A stretch of 64,000 nucleotides of DNA from positions 744,001-808,000 of the forward strand of contig CAWCDW010000003.1 of the NCBI GenBank assembly GCA_963794475.1, written 5' to 3'. The notes below the pieces were generated by a model, which searched no databases, was not told where the DNA came from, and saw only the letters and a list, made by a program, of their open reading frames with translations. The position numbers were made by a program, and so were the translations under genes. Source of the stretch: GAS188 sp963794475 (GTDB lineage: Bacteria; Pseudomonadota; Alphaproteobacteria; Rhizobiales; Beijerinckiaceae). Below, in pieces: positions 25,244 through 34,144 of the stretch (positions are counted from its first letter, which is position 1; each line of letters begins with the position of its first letter).

Positions 25244-26178
25244 ACGAGCTTGCCGGCGGCTTCCCGGAGCTTTCAGCGCGCACGGGCTATGCCATCAACC
25301 CGATCGAGCGCCTTTCCGAGCGGCGCGAGGATGCGGCCTTCGTCGCCGCATGCGCGGCCGACCCCTCCGCGCTCGTCATCCTCATTGCCGGCGACGCCGC
25401 GATCCTGCGCCGGGAAGGCGAGGCCATCACGGCCCTCTTCCCGTTGCGGACCATCGAGACGCGGGAGACGACGCTCGAGCGCGCCTTTCTCGGGCTCGAT
25501 GGCAAACGGCCGATATTCGCGACGTTGATCGCCGCCGAGCGCGCCGATGCGCTCAAGCAGGAGGGGCTTCTCGCCATCGACCTGCGCTCGATCGCGATGC
25601 AAGGCCTCGTGCCGCCGCCCGAGCTTGGCCTCTTGGCCGAGGCCAAGGCGCTGATGAATTGGCATCAGCGCCATCGCTTCTGCCCGAATTGCGGGGCACC
25701 GAGCCGGCCCTCGGTCTCGGGCTTTCGACGCGATTGCCCAAGCTGCAACACGCAGCATTTCCCGCGCACCGATCCGGTGGCGATCATGCTCCCGGTGAGG
25801 GGAGACCACTGCCTTCTCGGACGCAGCGCGCGTTTTGCGAGCCGCGTCTATTCGGCGCTGGCAGGCTTCATCGAGCATGGCGAGACGATCGAGGCTGCCG
25901 TGCGCCGCGAGATCAAGGAAGAGGCCGGCGTCACCTGCGGGCGCGTGACCTATCTCGCCTCACAACCCTGGCCGTTCCCGATGTCGCTCATGATCGGTTG
26001 CCATGCCGAGGCGCTCACGGACGAGATCACCATCGACCGCGAGGAGCTCGAGGATGCGCGCTGGTTCAGCCGCGCCGAATGCGCCTCGATCCTCGCGGGC
26101 ACGCATCCGGAAGTCGCTTGCCCAGCTTCGTTCGCGATCGCGCATTGGCTGATCAGGGCGTTCGTCGAGGCGGGCTGA
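25240..26178 (+). CDS. nudC: NAD+/NADH diphosphatase NudC (Nudix)
   Basis: 312-residue hydrolase that cleaves NADH, and in E. coli NAD-capped RNA, to NMN and AMP. Domains: N-terminal NUDIX-like domain, a zinc ribbon (FCPNCGAPS...RDCPSCN), then the Nudix box GFIEHGETIEAAVRREIKEEAGV (written from two overlapping parts, Gx5Ex7REUxEExGU satisfied) and the NudC-specific SQPWPFPMSLMIG motif right after it. Full length and intact. ATGA overlap with the preceding exported protein. Confidence 0.95.
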   Translation: MNELAGGFPELSARTGYAINPIERLSERREDAAFVAACAADPSALVILIAGDAAILRREGEAITALFPLRTIETRETTLERAFLGLDGKRPIFATLIAAERADALKQEGLLAIDLRSIAMQGLVPPPELGLLAEAKALMNWHQRHRFCPNCGAPSRPSVSGFRRDCPSCNTQHFPRTDPVAIMLPVRGDHCLLGRSARFASRVYSALAGFIEHGETIEAAVRREIKEEAGVTCGRVTYLASQPWPFPMSLMIGCHAEALTDEITIDREELEDARWFSRAECASILAGTHPEVACPASFAIAHWLIRAFVEAG

Positions 26179-26180
26179 AT

Positions 26181-26567
26181 TCAGGAAAGCCGCGCGCCGC
26201 GCTCCTCGAGAAGCTCGCGAAGCACGGAGCGATGACAACGCGATTCGTCCTCGCAATAGCAGCCGATCGAGAAATGCGCGCCATGCGAAAGCGCCGACAG
26301 AAGGTCGAGCGTTCGCCGCGGCGTCGGCTCGTTCATCTCGGCCCGGAAAGCCCGAGCAAAGGCTCGCCATTCCTTTTCGCTTTGCGCGGACCTCGCCCGC
26401 GACACGAGCTCCGGGCTCGGCGAAAGTTCGGGATACCAGATGTCGAACCAGTTTTCCTTCGCATAGCTCTCCTTGCGAACGCCGCGAGGCGGGCGCCGCA
26501 CGGCGCCGATCCGCGTCCCTTCATGCGGCAAGCGAGGCGTTCCAAGGCGCACGATGTTCAAGGTCAT
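26181..26567 (-). CDS. DUF488 family protein (YeaO-like)
   Basis: 128 residues matching the DUF488/YeaO family: N-terminal LNIVRLGTPR, the GVRKESYAKENWFDIWYPELSPS block, and the C-terminal GCYCEDESRCHRSVLRELL with its Cys-x-Cys...Cys-His cluster. The gene converges on nudC with 2 bases between stops. No biochemical function is established for the family. A second possible start lies a few codons downstream. Confidence 0.85.
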   Translation of the reverse strand: MTLNIVRLGTPRLPHEGTRIGAVRRPPRGVRKESYAKENWFDIWYPELSPSPELVSRARSAQSEKEWRAFARAFRAEMNEPTPRRTLDLLSALSHGAHFSIGCYCEDESRCHRSVLRELLEERGARLS

Positions 26568-26774
26568 GAGATCACCCGATGGTGGTCCTTGCGGGCGAGC
26601 GCCTCCTCGCGAGCACGCCCGGCAATGCGCGCAAAGCCTAGCTCATTTTCGTGGGCTCTTGCCACCGCCGACCGCCCGCGCTCAGGATTTCGAGCCTAGC
26701 GTTCATCGCCAGCCTTGCCAGCCGGGCAGGGCTTGCCTATGGCATCACCTTCCTCCTCCGACGGACAAATTTTC

Positions 26775-27884
26775 ATGACCCACAAGCTTCTTCTCCTGCC
26801 GGGCGACGGCATCGGCCCCGAGGTGATGGCAGAGGCCGAAAAGACCTTGCGCGCGCTCGGCGAGATCGGCATCGCCTCGTTCGAGACCGAGCGCGACCTC
26901 GTCGGCGGCTCAGCCTACGATGCGCACAAGGTGGCGATCACCGAGGCCGCGATGCGGCGCGCCGAGGAGGCGGACGCGGTTCTTTTCGGCGCCGTGGGCG
27001 GCCCCAAATGGGACAAGGTGGGCTATGACGTGCGCCCCGAGGCCGGGCTCTTGCGGCTGCGCAAGGATCTCGGGCTGTTCGCCAATATCCGGCCCGCCAT
27101 CTGCTATCCGGCGCTCGCCGACGCCTCCTCGCTCAAGCGCGATGTGGTCGAGGGGCTCGACATCGTCATCTTGCGCGAGCTCACGGGCGGCGTTTATTTC
27201 GGCGAGCCGAAGGAGATCGTGACCCTCGAGAACGGCGACAAGCGCGCCGTCGACACGCAAGTCTACACCACGCCGGAGATCGAGCGCATCGCGCGCGTCG
27301 CCTTCGAGCTCGCGCGCAAGCGGCGCAACAAGGTCACCTCGTCGGATAAGCGCAATGTGATGAAGTCGGGGGTGCTGTGGAATCACACCGTCACCGCCTT
27401 GCACCAGGCCGAATACGCGGATGTCACGCTCGAGCACCAGCTCGCCGACGCGCTCGGCATGCAATTGGTGCGCTGGCCGAAGCAGTTCGACGTGATCGTC
27501 ACCGATAATCTCTTCGGCGACATGCTTTCGGACGTCGCGGCGATGCTCACCGGCTCGCTCGGCATGCTGCCCTCGGCCTCACTGGGCGCCGAGGACAAGA
27601 AGACCGGAAAGCGCAAGGCGCTTTACGAGCCGGTGCATGGCTCCGCCCCCGACATCGCGGGCAAGGGCCTCGCGAATCCGATCGCGATGATCGGCTCGCT
27701 CGCCATGTGCCTGCGCTATTCCTTCGGCTTGGGAGAGGCGGCCGATGCGCTCGAGAAGGCGGTCGCCAATGTGCTCGGGTCGGGCTTGCGCACGAAGGAC
27801 ATCGCCGCCCCGGGAACGAATGCCATCGGCACAGCCGGCATGGGCGATGCGGTGGTCGCGGAGCTGCGCCGCGCGTTGAAATAA
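26775..27884 (+). CDS. leuB: 3-isopropylmalate dehydrogenase
   Basis: 369-residue NAD-dependent enzyme of leucine synthesis (oxidation and decarboxylation of 3-isopropylmalate). The ATG at 26775 gives MTHKLLLLPGDGIGPEVM; an in-frame ATG at 26739 would add 12 residues with no homology. Motifs: GAVGGPKWD, RPEAGLLRLRKDLGLFANIRP, ILRELTGGVYFGEP, TSSDKRNVMKSGVLW, the metal-binding DNLFGDMLSDVAAMLTGSLGMLPSASLG region and HGSAPDIAGKGLANPIA. No leuC/leuD next to it. With the ilvD-type gene at 49 kb it marks branched-chain amino-acid synthesis. Confidence 0.96.
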   Translation: MTHKLLLLPGDGIGPEVMAEAEKTLRALGEIGIASFETERDLVGGSAYDAHKVAITEAAMRRAEEADAVLFGAVGGPKWDKVGYDVRPEAGLLRLRKDLGLFANIRPAICYPALADASSLKRDVVEGLDIVILRELTGGVYFGEPKEIVTLENGDKRAVDTQVYTTPEIERIARVAFELARKRRNKVTSSDKRNVMKSGVLWNHTVTALHQAEYADVTLEHQLADALGMQLVRWPKQFDVIVTDNLFGDMLSDVAAMLTGSLGMLPSASLGAEDKKTGKRKALYEPVHGSAPDIAGKGLANPIAMIGSLAMCLRYSFGLGEAADALEKAVANVLGSGLRTKDIAAPGTNAIGTAGMGDAVVAELRRALK

Positions 27885-27971
27885 GCGCCTCCCGCTCTTT
27901 CCTGGAGAGGCGCCCTCAACTCCACTTCTTGCCGCGGAAGCGGCAAACCGGAATCGCAACCTAGAATGGAA

Positions 27972-28012
27972 TGTGTGGGGTCCCCGCCTTCCTCGCGGGG
28001 ACAACCGGATGG
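27972..28012. repeat. REP-like palindrome downstream of leuB
   Basis: GTCCCCGC followed within a short loop by GCGGGGAC, the same palindrome word as at 11.3 kb. It lies between the convergent leuB and small exported-protein genes and may act as a transcript end for either. Confidence 0.55.
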
Positions 28013-28020
28013 CCTCAGCC

Positions 28021-28344
28021 TCAGGGTCCGCTGAGCGGACCGAAATCGAGGTGATCGAAAAGCGGAGGCCCGGGTTGCTCGGGAAGCGGCGGGCGGCCGT
28101 AATGGTTCGTGTAGGAGTAGATCGGGAAATACGGGTATTGCGAGGCGTAGACATAGTTCGACAGCGAACCCACCGGCACGACGGGACCGGGATCGAGGAA
28201 GCTGCGCGGCGGCACCTGGACCACGAAAGGCGCATGCAAGGGCACCCGGTAGCGATAGCGATGCTGGCTTGCGGCGTCAGCCGAAGACGGCCCGAAAGCA
28301 CCGGCAGCCAGAACGGCGATGGCCAGAATCGGGGAAACGCGCAT
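28021..28344 (-). CDS. small exported Pro/Tyr-rich protein
   Basis: 107 residues: a signal peptide (MRVSPILAIAVLAAGAFG, cleavage after SSADA or nearby) and a mature part rich in Pro and Tyr (PHAPFVV-like, ASQYPYFPIYSYTNHYG). No domain recognised. Composition is like other small periplasmic or surface proteins of Hyphomicrobiales. The clean signal peptide and isolated position are the reasons for calling it. Confidence 0.6.
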   Translation of the reverse strand: MRVSPILAIAVLAAGAFGPSSADAASQHRYRYRVPLHAPFVVQVPPRSFLDPGPVVPVGSLSNYVYASQYPYFPIYSYTNHYGRPPLPEQPGPPLFDHLDFGPLSGP

Positions 28345-28446
28345 TGAGGTATCCTTTATAAAGCCGCGGAGCCGATTTGCCTCGGCGAGCTCATCGTGAA
28401 CCGCTTGGGGCTCCGCGTCAAAGGGAGGTACACGAAGAAATGACGC

Positions 28447-29457
28447 TCAAGGTATACGCCGGCGGCGCCGCTTCGTTCCTCGCGGGCGCGGCGGTTTCGT
28501 CTCGAGAAGCGGCCCCAAGCTGGCCGCGGAAGCGGAGATCACCATCGGCGCCTTGCCGGCGGCCAAGGAGGCAGGCGCAGCGGGTGTCTTGCATCCGAGC
28601 CGCCGCGCTTGCGCCGCCGCGAAGACGTCGCGCAGCGTCTTGTCCTCGGTTGTGCCGGAGAGCTCGAGCCGCTCGATGAGGCAGGAAAGCGCCGGCGCTC
28701 TTGCGCGAGCGCCCTCCGAAGGGCAATACCAGCCGAAAAGGCGCAAGGCCTCGCCCGGCACGGCGCGGCGGAAGGCGAGGCAGGAACGCTCGGCGCCGTT
28801 CGCGGAAAGTCTCGTCTCGGCGCTTTCCATCTCACCGAATTTGCTCGGCAACGGCTCGCCGGGCGACGCTTTCGCGACGGCGACGCCCGCCGCCGCGGCG
28901 CGGCGCGAAAGATCGACGAAAAAGGACGCGGCCTCGCCGGCCTCGGCTCCGGCGCGCAAGATCGCAACTTCGATGAAGGGCTCATCAGCGCGCGCCGCGC
29001 TACCGAAGACGAGCCGATCCTCGCGACCCTCGACTTGCGTCGAGCGCGTGGCCTCGTAGCTCATCTGCATCTTGGAAAGCTCGATTGCTTCGAGCGTGAA
29101 GAGCGGGGCCGGATGCGCGATCCGCGTCCAGGATGGCGCGTCGCCTGGGGCCGGGGAAGGCTCGCGCGTGGCGATCTTCGGCTCCTCCGGCATGGTCGCT
29201 CCGCCACGTGCGGGCAAAAGAAGAAGTGCCGCCGAGGAGATGCAAATAAATGCGGTGCCGAAAAGGATGAGGCTCGCCGAAGGTGCCGAGCGGCGCCTGC
29301 GCAGGCTTTCGATGCGTGCCAAACGCGCCGCCTCGCGCGGGCTGACCGCTCCGAGCTTGCGCGCCTGGGGCGAGAGCTTCGCTCGCTCTACCCCCGACCC
29401 GCGTAACCGGGCCGCCCTTCTTGATCGCCCATCCCACATGAAACCGCCATCCCGCAA
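28447..29457 (-). CDS. membrane-anchored protein of unknown function
   Basis: About 330 residues: a basic cytosolic N-terminus (RRAARLRGSG...ARLARIESLRRRRS), one transmembrane helix (ASLILFGTAFICISSAALLLL at about residues 60-80), a linker, and a periplasmic domain with a Cys-containing core (SCLAFRRAVPG, FGWYCPSEG, LSCLIERLEL, RLGCKTP) that may form disulfides. The tail is Pro/Arg rich. The start may be 29457 or the Met at 29439. Resembles a hypothetical family of Hyphomicrobiales; no function known. Confidence 0.65.
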   Translation of the reverse strand: MRDGGFMWDGRSRRAARLRGSGVERAKLSPQARKLGAVSPREAARLARIESLRRRRSAPSASLILFGTAFICISSAALLLLPARGGATMPEEPKIATREPSPAPGDAPSWTRIAHPAPLFTLEAIELSKMQMSYEATRSTQVEGREDRLVFGSAARADEPFIEVAILRAGAEAGEAASFFVDLSRRAAAAGVAVAKASPGEPLPSKFGEMESAETRLSANGAERSCLAFRRAVPGEALRLFGWYCPSEGARARAPALSCLIERLELSGTTEDKTLRDVFAAAQARRLGCKTPAAPASLAAGKAPMVISASAASLGPLLETKPPRPRGTKRRRRRIP

Positions 29458-29584
29458 AGCCGCGCCGGAGCGCGCATGAGGGAAGCTGTGGGAGAAGCTT
29501 CACCTTGCGGTTACCGCCTCCGGATACGATCGAATCACGGTGAACACACGGTTACCGAGCGCGGGCGGACAAAAGGCCTTGCGC

Positions 29585-29959
29585 TTACGCCGCCTTCTCC
29601 AGCGCGGGCAGCGCCGCCTTCGCCTTCTCGACCACGGCATTGAAGGCCGCCGGCTCATGCATGGCGAGATCGGCGAGCACCTTGCGGTCGACGCCGATGC
29701 CGGCCTTGGTCAAGCCGTCGATGAAGCGGCTATAGGTGAGGCCGTGCTCACGCACGGCGGCGTTCAGCCGCTGGATCCACAAAGCGCGGAAATTGCGCTT
29801 GCGCACTTTCCGGTCGCGGTAGGCGTATTGCATCGCCTTCTCGACCGCCTGCTTGGCGACGCGAATGGTGTTCTTACGGCGGCCGTAATAACCCTTCGCG
29901 GCCTTGAGGACTTTCTTGTGCTTGGCGTGAGAGGTCACACCGCGTTTCACACGGGCCAT
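29585..29959 (-). CDS. rplT: 50S ribosomal protein L20
   Basis: 124-residue ribosomal protein L20, which binds 23S rRNA early in assembly and in many bacteria represses its own operon. Sequence is classic: MARVKRGVTSHAKHKKVLK, KGYYGRRKNTIRVAKQAVEK, YAYRDRKVRKRNFRALWIQR, NAAVREHGLTYSRFI. Cotranscribed with rpmI, 33 bases upstream. infC is not adjacent, unlike the usual infC-rpmI-rplT order. Confidence 0.98.
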   Translation of the reverse strand: MARVKRGVTSHAKHKKVLKAAKGYYGRRKNTIRVAKQAVEKAMQYAYRDRKVRKRNFRALWIQRLNAAVREHGLTYSRFIDGLTKAGIGVDRKVLADLAMHEPAAFNAVVEKAKAALPALEKAA

Positions 29960-29992
29960 GGTTCAAGCTCCCGAATTCAAAAGCGCCGCGGC

Positions 29993-30196
29993 TCAGAGGC
30001 CGTTCGGCAGAAAATATTTACGGATCACGCGCCCGTCCGATTCCGACAGGACGGTCGTGCCGCGCTGATTGCGGATCTGCTTTTGCGTCCGCTTGATCAT
30101 GCCGTGGCGCTTGTTCGCCTGGCCGGATACGACTTTTCCAGTCGCGGTGAGCTTGAAGCGCTTTTTGGCGCCTGATTTCGTCTTCTGCTTGGGCAT
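29993..30196 (-). CDS. rpmI: 50S ribosomal protein L35
   Basis: 67-residue L35 of the large subunit, MPKQKTKSGAKKRFKLTATG onwards, with the conserved GMIKRTQKQIRNQRGT and KYFLPNGL tail. Start ATG at 30196 with a GGATGCGA-like purine stretch just upstream (on the minus strand). First gene of the rpmI-rplT pair. The 200 bases upstream hold its promoter and possibly an L20-binding leader, which cannot be recognised by eye. Confidence 0.97.
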   Translation of the reverse strand: MPKQKTKSGAKKRFKLTATGKVVSGQANKRHGMIKRTQKQIRNQRGTTVLSESDGRVIRKYFLPNGL

Positions 30197-30396
30197 TTCG
30201 CATCCTTTCCAAATGGCCCCGACGCCGGCCCCCTGGAAAGGAGCGCGTCCGGCCGGAACTGCTCTTCGGAGCGTTCGGAACCGCCACGGCAGCCCTTTCG
30301 GCCGGGCGGTTCGTTCGAAGGGGCGGTGTATGGCAGAGCGGGCGCGGAAATGCAATCTGGTGAATGTCATCGCGGAGCGGGATCGGCAAGTGCCGC

Positions 30397-31608
30397 TCAG
30401 AGCGAAAGCACCGCGCCGCCCGCGGCGCTCAAAAGCACGACGAGCCAAGGCGGCGTCTTCCACATGAAGAGCAAAAGAAAGTCCGCGACCGCGAGCGCGA
30501 AATCCGCAGGCTTCGTGATCGCTGCCGTGAAGACCGGGTTGTAGAAGGCGGCGAGCAGGATGCCGACGACGGCGGCGTTCACCCCTTTCAGCGCGGCCTC
30601 GGCGGCGGGCTTGCCACGCAAAGCTTCCCAAAAGGGCAGCGTGCCGATCACCAGGAAAAAGGAGGGGAGGAAGATTGCAAAAAGACAAAGGAGGGCGCCG
30701 ACCAATCCGTTGGGCTGTGGACCCATGACGGCGCCGAGATAGGCCGAGAAGGTGAAGAGCGGGCCAGGCACCGCTTGCGCGGCGCCATAGCCAGCAAGAA
30801 ACACATCGTTGCTCACCCAACCTGGCGGCACGACCTGGGCCTGGAGGAGCGGCAGGACGACGTGGCCCCCGCCGAAGACGAGCGAGCCCGCGCGATAGAA
30901 GGCATCCACGAGCCGCACGGCCTGGCTTCCGGTCATGCCGGCCAAAAGCGGCAGCCCGATCAACAAGACAAAGAAGAGAACAAGCGAAATGAGCGCGACG
31001 GACCGCCCGACAACAAGGGGTAGCCTTGCCTTCTCGGCCGTGGCGCTTTCCCGCAGGAAGGCGAGGCCGACGGCCGCGCCGAGGACGATGGCGCCAAGCT
31101 GCCCGACCGTCGTCGGCAGGAGGAGCGCGAGCGCCGTCGCGGCGACCGCGAGCGTCGCTCGATTCCGGTCGGGCGCGAGCGAGCGCGCCATCTGCAGCAC
31201 GGCCAGCGCGACGACCGCGACGGCCGCGATCTTCAAGCCGTGCAAAGTGCTCGAGCCCGCCGCGTCACCGAGCCGGCCGATGCCGAGGCCGAAGAGGAGA
31301 AGCAAGATCGCCGAGGGCGTGGTGAAGGCGGTCCAGGCGGCGAGCGCGCCGAGATAGCCTGCCCGCGAAAGCCCGATGGCGATGCCGACCTGGCTCGAGG
31401 AAGGGCCGGGGAGGAATTGGCAAAGCGCCACGAGATCCGCGTAAGCCGGCTCGTCGAGCCAGCGCCGGCGCTCCACGAACTCGGCTCGGAAATAGCCGAG
31501 ATGAGCGACCGGGCCGCCAAAGGAGGTGAGCCCGAGCTTGAGAAAGGCGAGGAACACCTCTCCGGCACGCGTCGGGGCTTTTTGTGCCGCGAGGGCTTCG
31601 ACCGACAT
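30397..31608 (-). CDS. chrA: chromate efflux transporter (CHR family, long form)
   Basis: 403-residue inner-membrane protein from the ATG at 31608; the frame is open further upstream but that part is antisense-like overlap with phaB. The two homologous CHR domains are each marked by the motif: LKLGLTSFGGPVAHLGYFRAEF in the first, FYRAGSLVFGGGHVVLPLLQ in the second. Further CHR pieces: LCQFLPGPSSSQVGIAIGL and AAQAVPGPLFTFSAYLG. About ten hydrophobic helices. CHR proteins export chromate or are sulfate-related. It starts 5 bases after the phaB stop, so it may be read through from phaB. Confidence 0.9.
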   Translation of the reverse strand: MSVEALAAQKAPTRAGEVFLAFLKLGLTSFGGPVAHLGYFRAEFVERRRWLDEPAYADLVALCQFLPGPSSSQVGIAIGLSRAGYLGALAAWTAFTTPSAILLLLFGLGIGRLGDAAGSSTLHGLKIAAVAVVALAVLQMARSLAPDRNRATLAVAATALALLLPTTVGQLGAIVLGAAVGLAFLRESATAEKARLPLVVGRSVALISLVLFFVLLIGLPLLAGMTGSQAVRLVDAFYRAGSLVFGGGHVVLPLLQAQVVPPGWVSNDVFLAGYGAAQAVPGPLFTFSAYLGAVMGPQPNGLVGALLCLFAIFLPSFFLVIGTLPFWEALRGKPAAEAALKGVNAAVVGILLAAFYNPVFTAAITKPADFALAVADFLLLFMWKTPPWLVVLLSAAGGAVLSL

Positions 31609-31613
31609 CGTGC

Positions 31614-32339
31614 TCACGCCATGTATTGGCCGCCGTTCACCGAGAGCGTCGAGCCGGTGATGAAGCCGCCCTTGTCGCCGGCGAGGTAAATGACGGCGGC
31701 GGCGATCTCGTCGGCCTCGCCGAGGCGCCCGACCGGAATCTGCGGCAGGATCTTGGTCTTGAGCACCTCGGGCGGCACGGCTTTCACCATCTCGGTCGCG
31801 ATATAGCCGGGCGCGATCACGTTCACGGTGATGCCCTTGTTCGCATTCTCTTGCGCCAGAGCCTTGCTGAAGCCGATCACGCCCGCCTTGGCGGTCGAAT
31901 AGTTGACCTGGCCCATCTGCCCTTTCTGGCCATTGATCGAGGAGATCGAGATGATGCGGCCGAAGCCCCGCGCGCGCATGCCTTCGATCACCGGCCGCGT
32001 CATGTTGAACAGGGAATCGAGATTGGTGCGGATGACGGCGGACCATTGTTCCGGCGTCATGCGATGAAACATGCCGTCCTTCGTGATGCCGGCATTGTTG
32101 ACGAGCACATCGACCGGCCCGAGCTCGGCCTCGACCTTTGCGAGGCCTTCGGCGCACGCCTTGGGATCGCCCACATCCCATTTGTAGACCGCGACGCCCG
32201 TCTCCTTCTTGAACTTCTCGGCCGCCGCATCATTGCCCGCATAGGTCGCCGCCACCTTGTAGCCCGCCTCTTTCAACCCTTTCGAAATTGCTTCACCAAT
32301 GCCTCGCGTGCCGCCCGTGACGATTGCAATCTTGGACAT
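31614..32339 (-). CDS. phaB: acetoacetyl-CoA reductase
   Basis: 241-residue NADPH-dependent SDR that reduces acetoacetyl-CoA to (R)-3-hydroxybutyryl-CoA for PHB synthesis. Motifs: IVTGGTRGIGEAISKGLKEAG (cofactor), VLVNNAGITKDGMF, SISSINGQKGQMGQVNYSTAKAG (Ser, Tyr-x-x-x-Lys all present; given in overlapping form), and NVIAPGYIATEMVKA. The PhaB-specific KWDVGDPKACAEGLAKVEAE block is also present. Second enzyme after phaA, which is 273 bases upstream on the same strand. Intact. Confidence 0.96.
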   Translation of the reverse strand: MSKIAIVTGGTRGIGEAISKGLKEAGYKVAATYAGNDAAAEKFKKETGVAVYKWDVGDPKACAEGLAKVEAELGPVDVLVNNAGITKDGMFHRMTPEQWSAVIRTNLDSLFNMTRPVIEGMRARGFGRIISISSINGQKGQMGQVNYSTAKAGVIGFSKALAQENANKGITVNVIAPGYIATEMVKAVPPEVLKTKILPQIPVGRLGEADEIAAAVIYLAGDKGGFITGSTLSVNGGQYMA

Positions 32340-32613
32340 GACGATCCTCCCTTGCCGCTCGTTCCCTCGACGATCCTGACGGTATTCGCCGCCTTCACGA
32401 TCGTTTCACAACAAGCGGGGGAAAGTCTACCTTGGGGCGAAGCTGGATCTGGACAGTATCCACGCACGCCAAGGGACACAGCCCGACGGACGAGCTTTGC
32501 CTCACGGCAAAGCATGCCGAAGCCTCGCTCGAAATGGCCCGATCGAACACGCTCGGCAACGGGCGCACAATGAGGCCGGGCTTGTCGGCCCTCGTCGTCT
32601 AGCGGTTAAGCGC

Positions 32614-33792
32614 CTAGCGCTCGACGCACATGGCGATGCCCATGCCGCCGCCGATGCACAAGGTGGCGAGGCCCTTCTTGGCGTCGCGGCGGCCCATCTC
32701 ATAGAGCAGCGTCGTCAGCACGCGCGCACCCGAGGCGCCGATCGGATGGCCGATCGCGATGGCGCCGCCGTTGACATTGACCTTCGCGGCATCGAGGCCG
32801 AGGTCCTTGTTCACCGCGAGCGCCTGGGCCGCGAAGGCTTCGTTGGCCTCGACGAGGTCGAGATCGCCGATCTTCCAGCCGGCCTTCTCGAGGGCCTTGC
32901 GCGACGCCGGGATCGGGCCCGTCCCCATCACGGCGGGATCGACGCCGGCGGTCGCCCAGGAGACGATCCTGGCGAGCGGCTTGAGACCGCGCTTCTTGGC
33001 GTTCGCGGCCGTCATGAGCACGACGGCCGCCGCGCCGTCATTGATGCCGGAGGCATTGGCGGCTGTCACCGAGCCATCCTTCGAGAAAGCGGGCCGAAGC
33101 TTGGTCATGCCGTCATAGGTCGCGCCGTGGCGGACATATTCGTCGTTCTCGACCACGATATCGCCCTTGCGGCTCTTCACCGTCACCGGGACGATCTCGT
33201 CCTTGAAGCGCCCCGCCTTCTGGGCGGCTTCGGCCTTGTTCTGCGAATGGGTGGCGAATTTGTCCTGATCCTCGCGGGTGATCTGCCAGCGCGCCGCGAC
33301 GTTCTCGGCCGTGTTGCCCATATGATAGCCGTGGAACGCGTCGATGAGCCCATCCTTCAGCATGGTGTCGACGAATTTCGTGTCGCCCATCTTCACGCCG
33401 GCGCGAAGGTGCGCCGCATGCGGCGCCATCGACATCGATTCCTGGCCGCCGGCCACGATGATGTCGGCATCGCCATTCGCGATCTGCTGCATGCCGAGCG
33501 CCACGGCGCGCAAGCCCGAGCCGCAGAGCTGGTTCAGCCCCCAGGCCGTCTTTTCTTGTGGCACCCCGGCCTTCATGGCCGCTTGACGCGCGGGATTTTG
33601 CCCCTCGCCCGCGCTGAGGATCTGTCCGAGGATCACCTCGTCGACCTCATCAGGCTTCACTTTCGCGCGCTCGAGCGCGCCCTTGATGGCGACCGCACCG
33701 AGCTCATGGGCCGGCAAATTGCCGAAGGCGCCGTTGAAGCTGCCGACCGGCGTGCGCGCCGCCGCGACGATGACGATGTCCTTATCCGACAT
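32614..33792 (-). CDS. phaA: acetyl-CoA C-acetyltransferase (beta-ketothiolase)
   Basis: 392-residue biosynthetic thiolase condensing two acetyl-CoA. ATG at 33792 (MSDKDIVIVAAARTPVGSFNGAFG). Active-site residues: nucleophilic Cys in NQLCGSGLRAVALGMQQI, the VEANEAFAAQALAV His-region with GGAIAIGHPIGASGARV, and the second catalytic Cys in LATLCIGGGMGIAM. First enzyme of PHB formation; transcribed towards phaB, divergent from phaR. Intact. Confidence 0.97.
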   Translation of the reverse strand: MSDKDIVIVAAARTPVGSFNGAFGNLPAHELGAVAIKGALERAKVKPDEVDEVILGQILSAGEGQNPARQAAMKAGVPQEKTAWGLNQLCGSGLRAVALGMQQIANGDADIIVAGGQESMSMAPHAAHLRAGVKMGDTKFVDTMLKDGLIDAFHGYHMGNTAENVAARWQITREDQDKFATHSQNKAEAAQKAGRFKDEIVPVTVKSRKGDIVVENDEYVRHGATYDGMTKLRPAFSKDGSVTAANASGINDGAAAVVLMTAANAKKRGLKPLARIVSWATAGVDPAVMGTGPIPASRKALEKAGWKIGDLDLVEANEAFAAQALAVNKDLGLDAAKVNVNGGAIAIGHPIGASGARVLTTLLYEMGRRDAKKGLATLCIGGGMGIAMCVER

Positions 33793-34144
33793 GAAACTCT
33801 CCCGTTCAGAAGGCCCTCGTCGAGCCTGAGGTCTTCGCAATCTTGCGCCTTGAAGGCTTGGCCTTGGAAGCCCGTATATTGAAAGCCCGTCAGTTCAAAT
33901 GCCAACCATTCGGGCCCCGCGCGCGAATTATTCGGCCTGTTCTCGTGGGCGAAGTTCACGGCGAAAGCGCTCGGCCGCGACAGATCCGTCGCCGACGCGG
34001 CCCCTTTATGTGATGAATTTCGAGCCCGTGCGCAACCGGCTTCTCGCGATTTCTGGCACGCGCCCCGCGAAGCCTTGTGCGTTCCCGACGCCCGAGAGCG
34101 ACAAAAGCGTCCTGAATTTGCAGTCGAGGAGCCGTGATGCTTGA
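33793..34144. promoter_or_regulatory. divergent phaA / phaR promoter region
   Basis: The 352-base space between divergently transcribed phaA and phaR. PhaR proteins bind DNA near their own gene and pha genes until PHB granules titrate them, so an operator is expected here; no exact site could be picked out by eye. Nothing else recognised. Confidence 0.4.
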
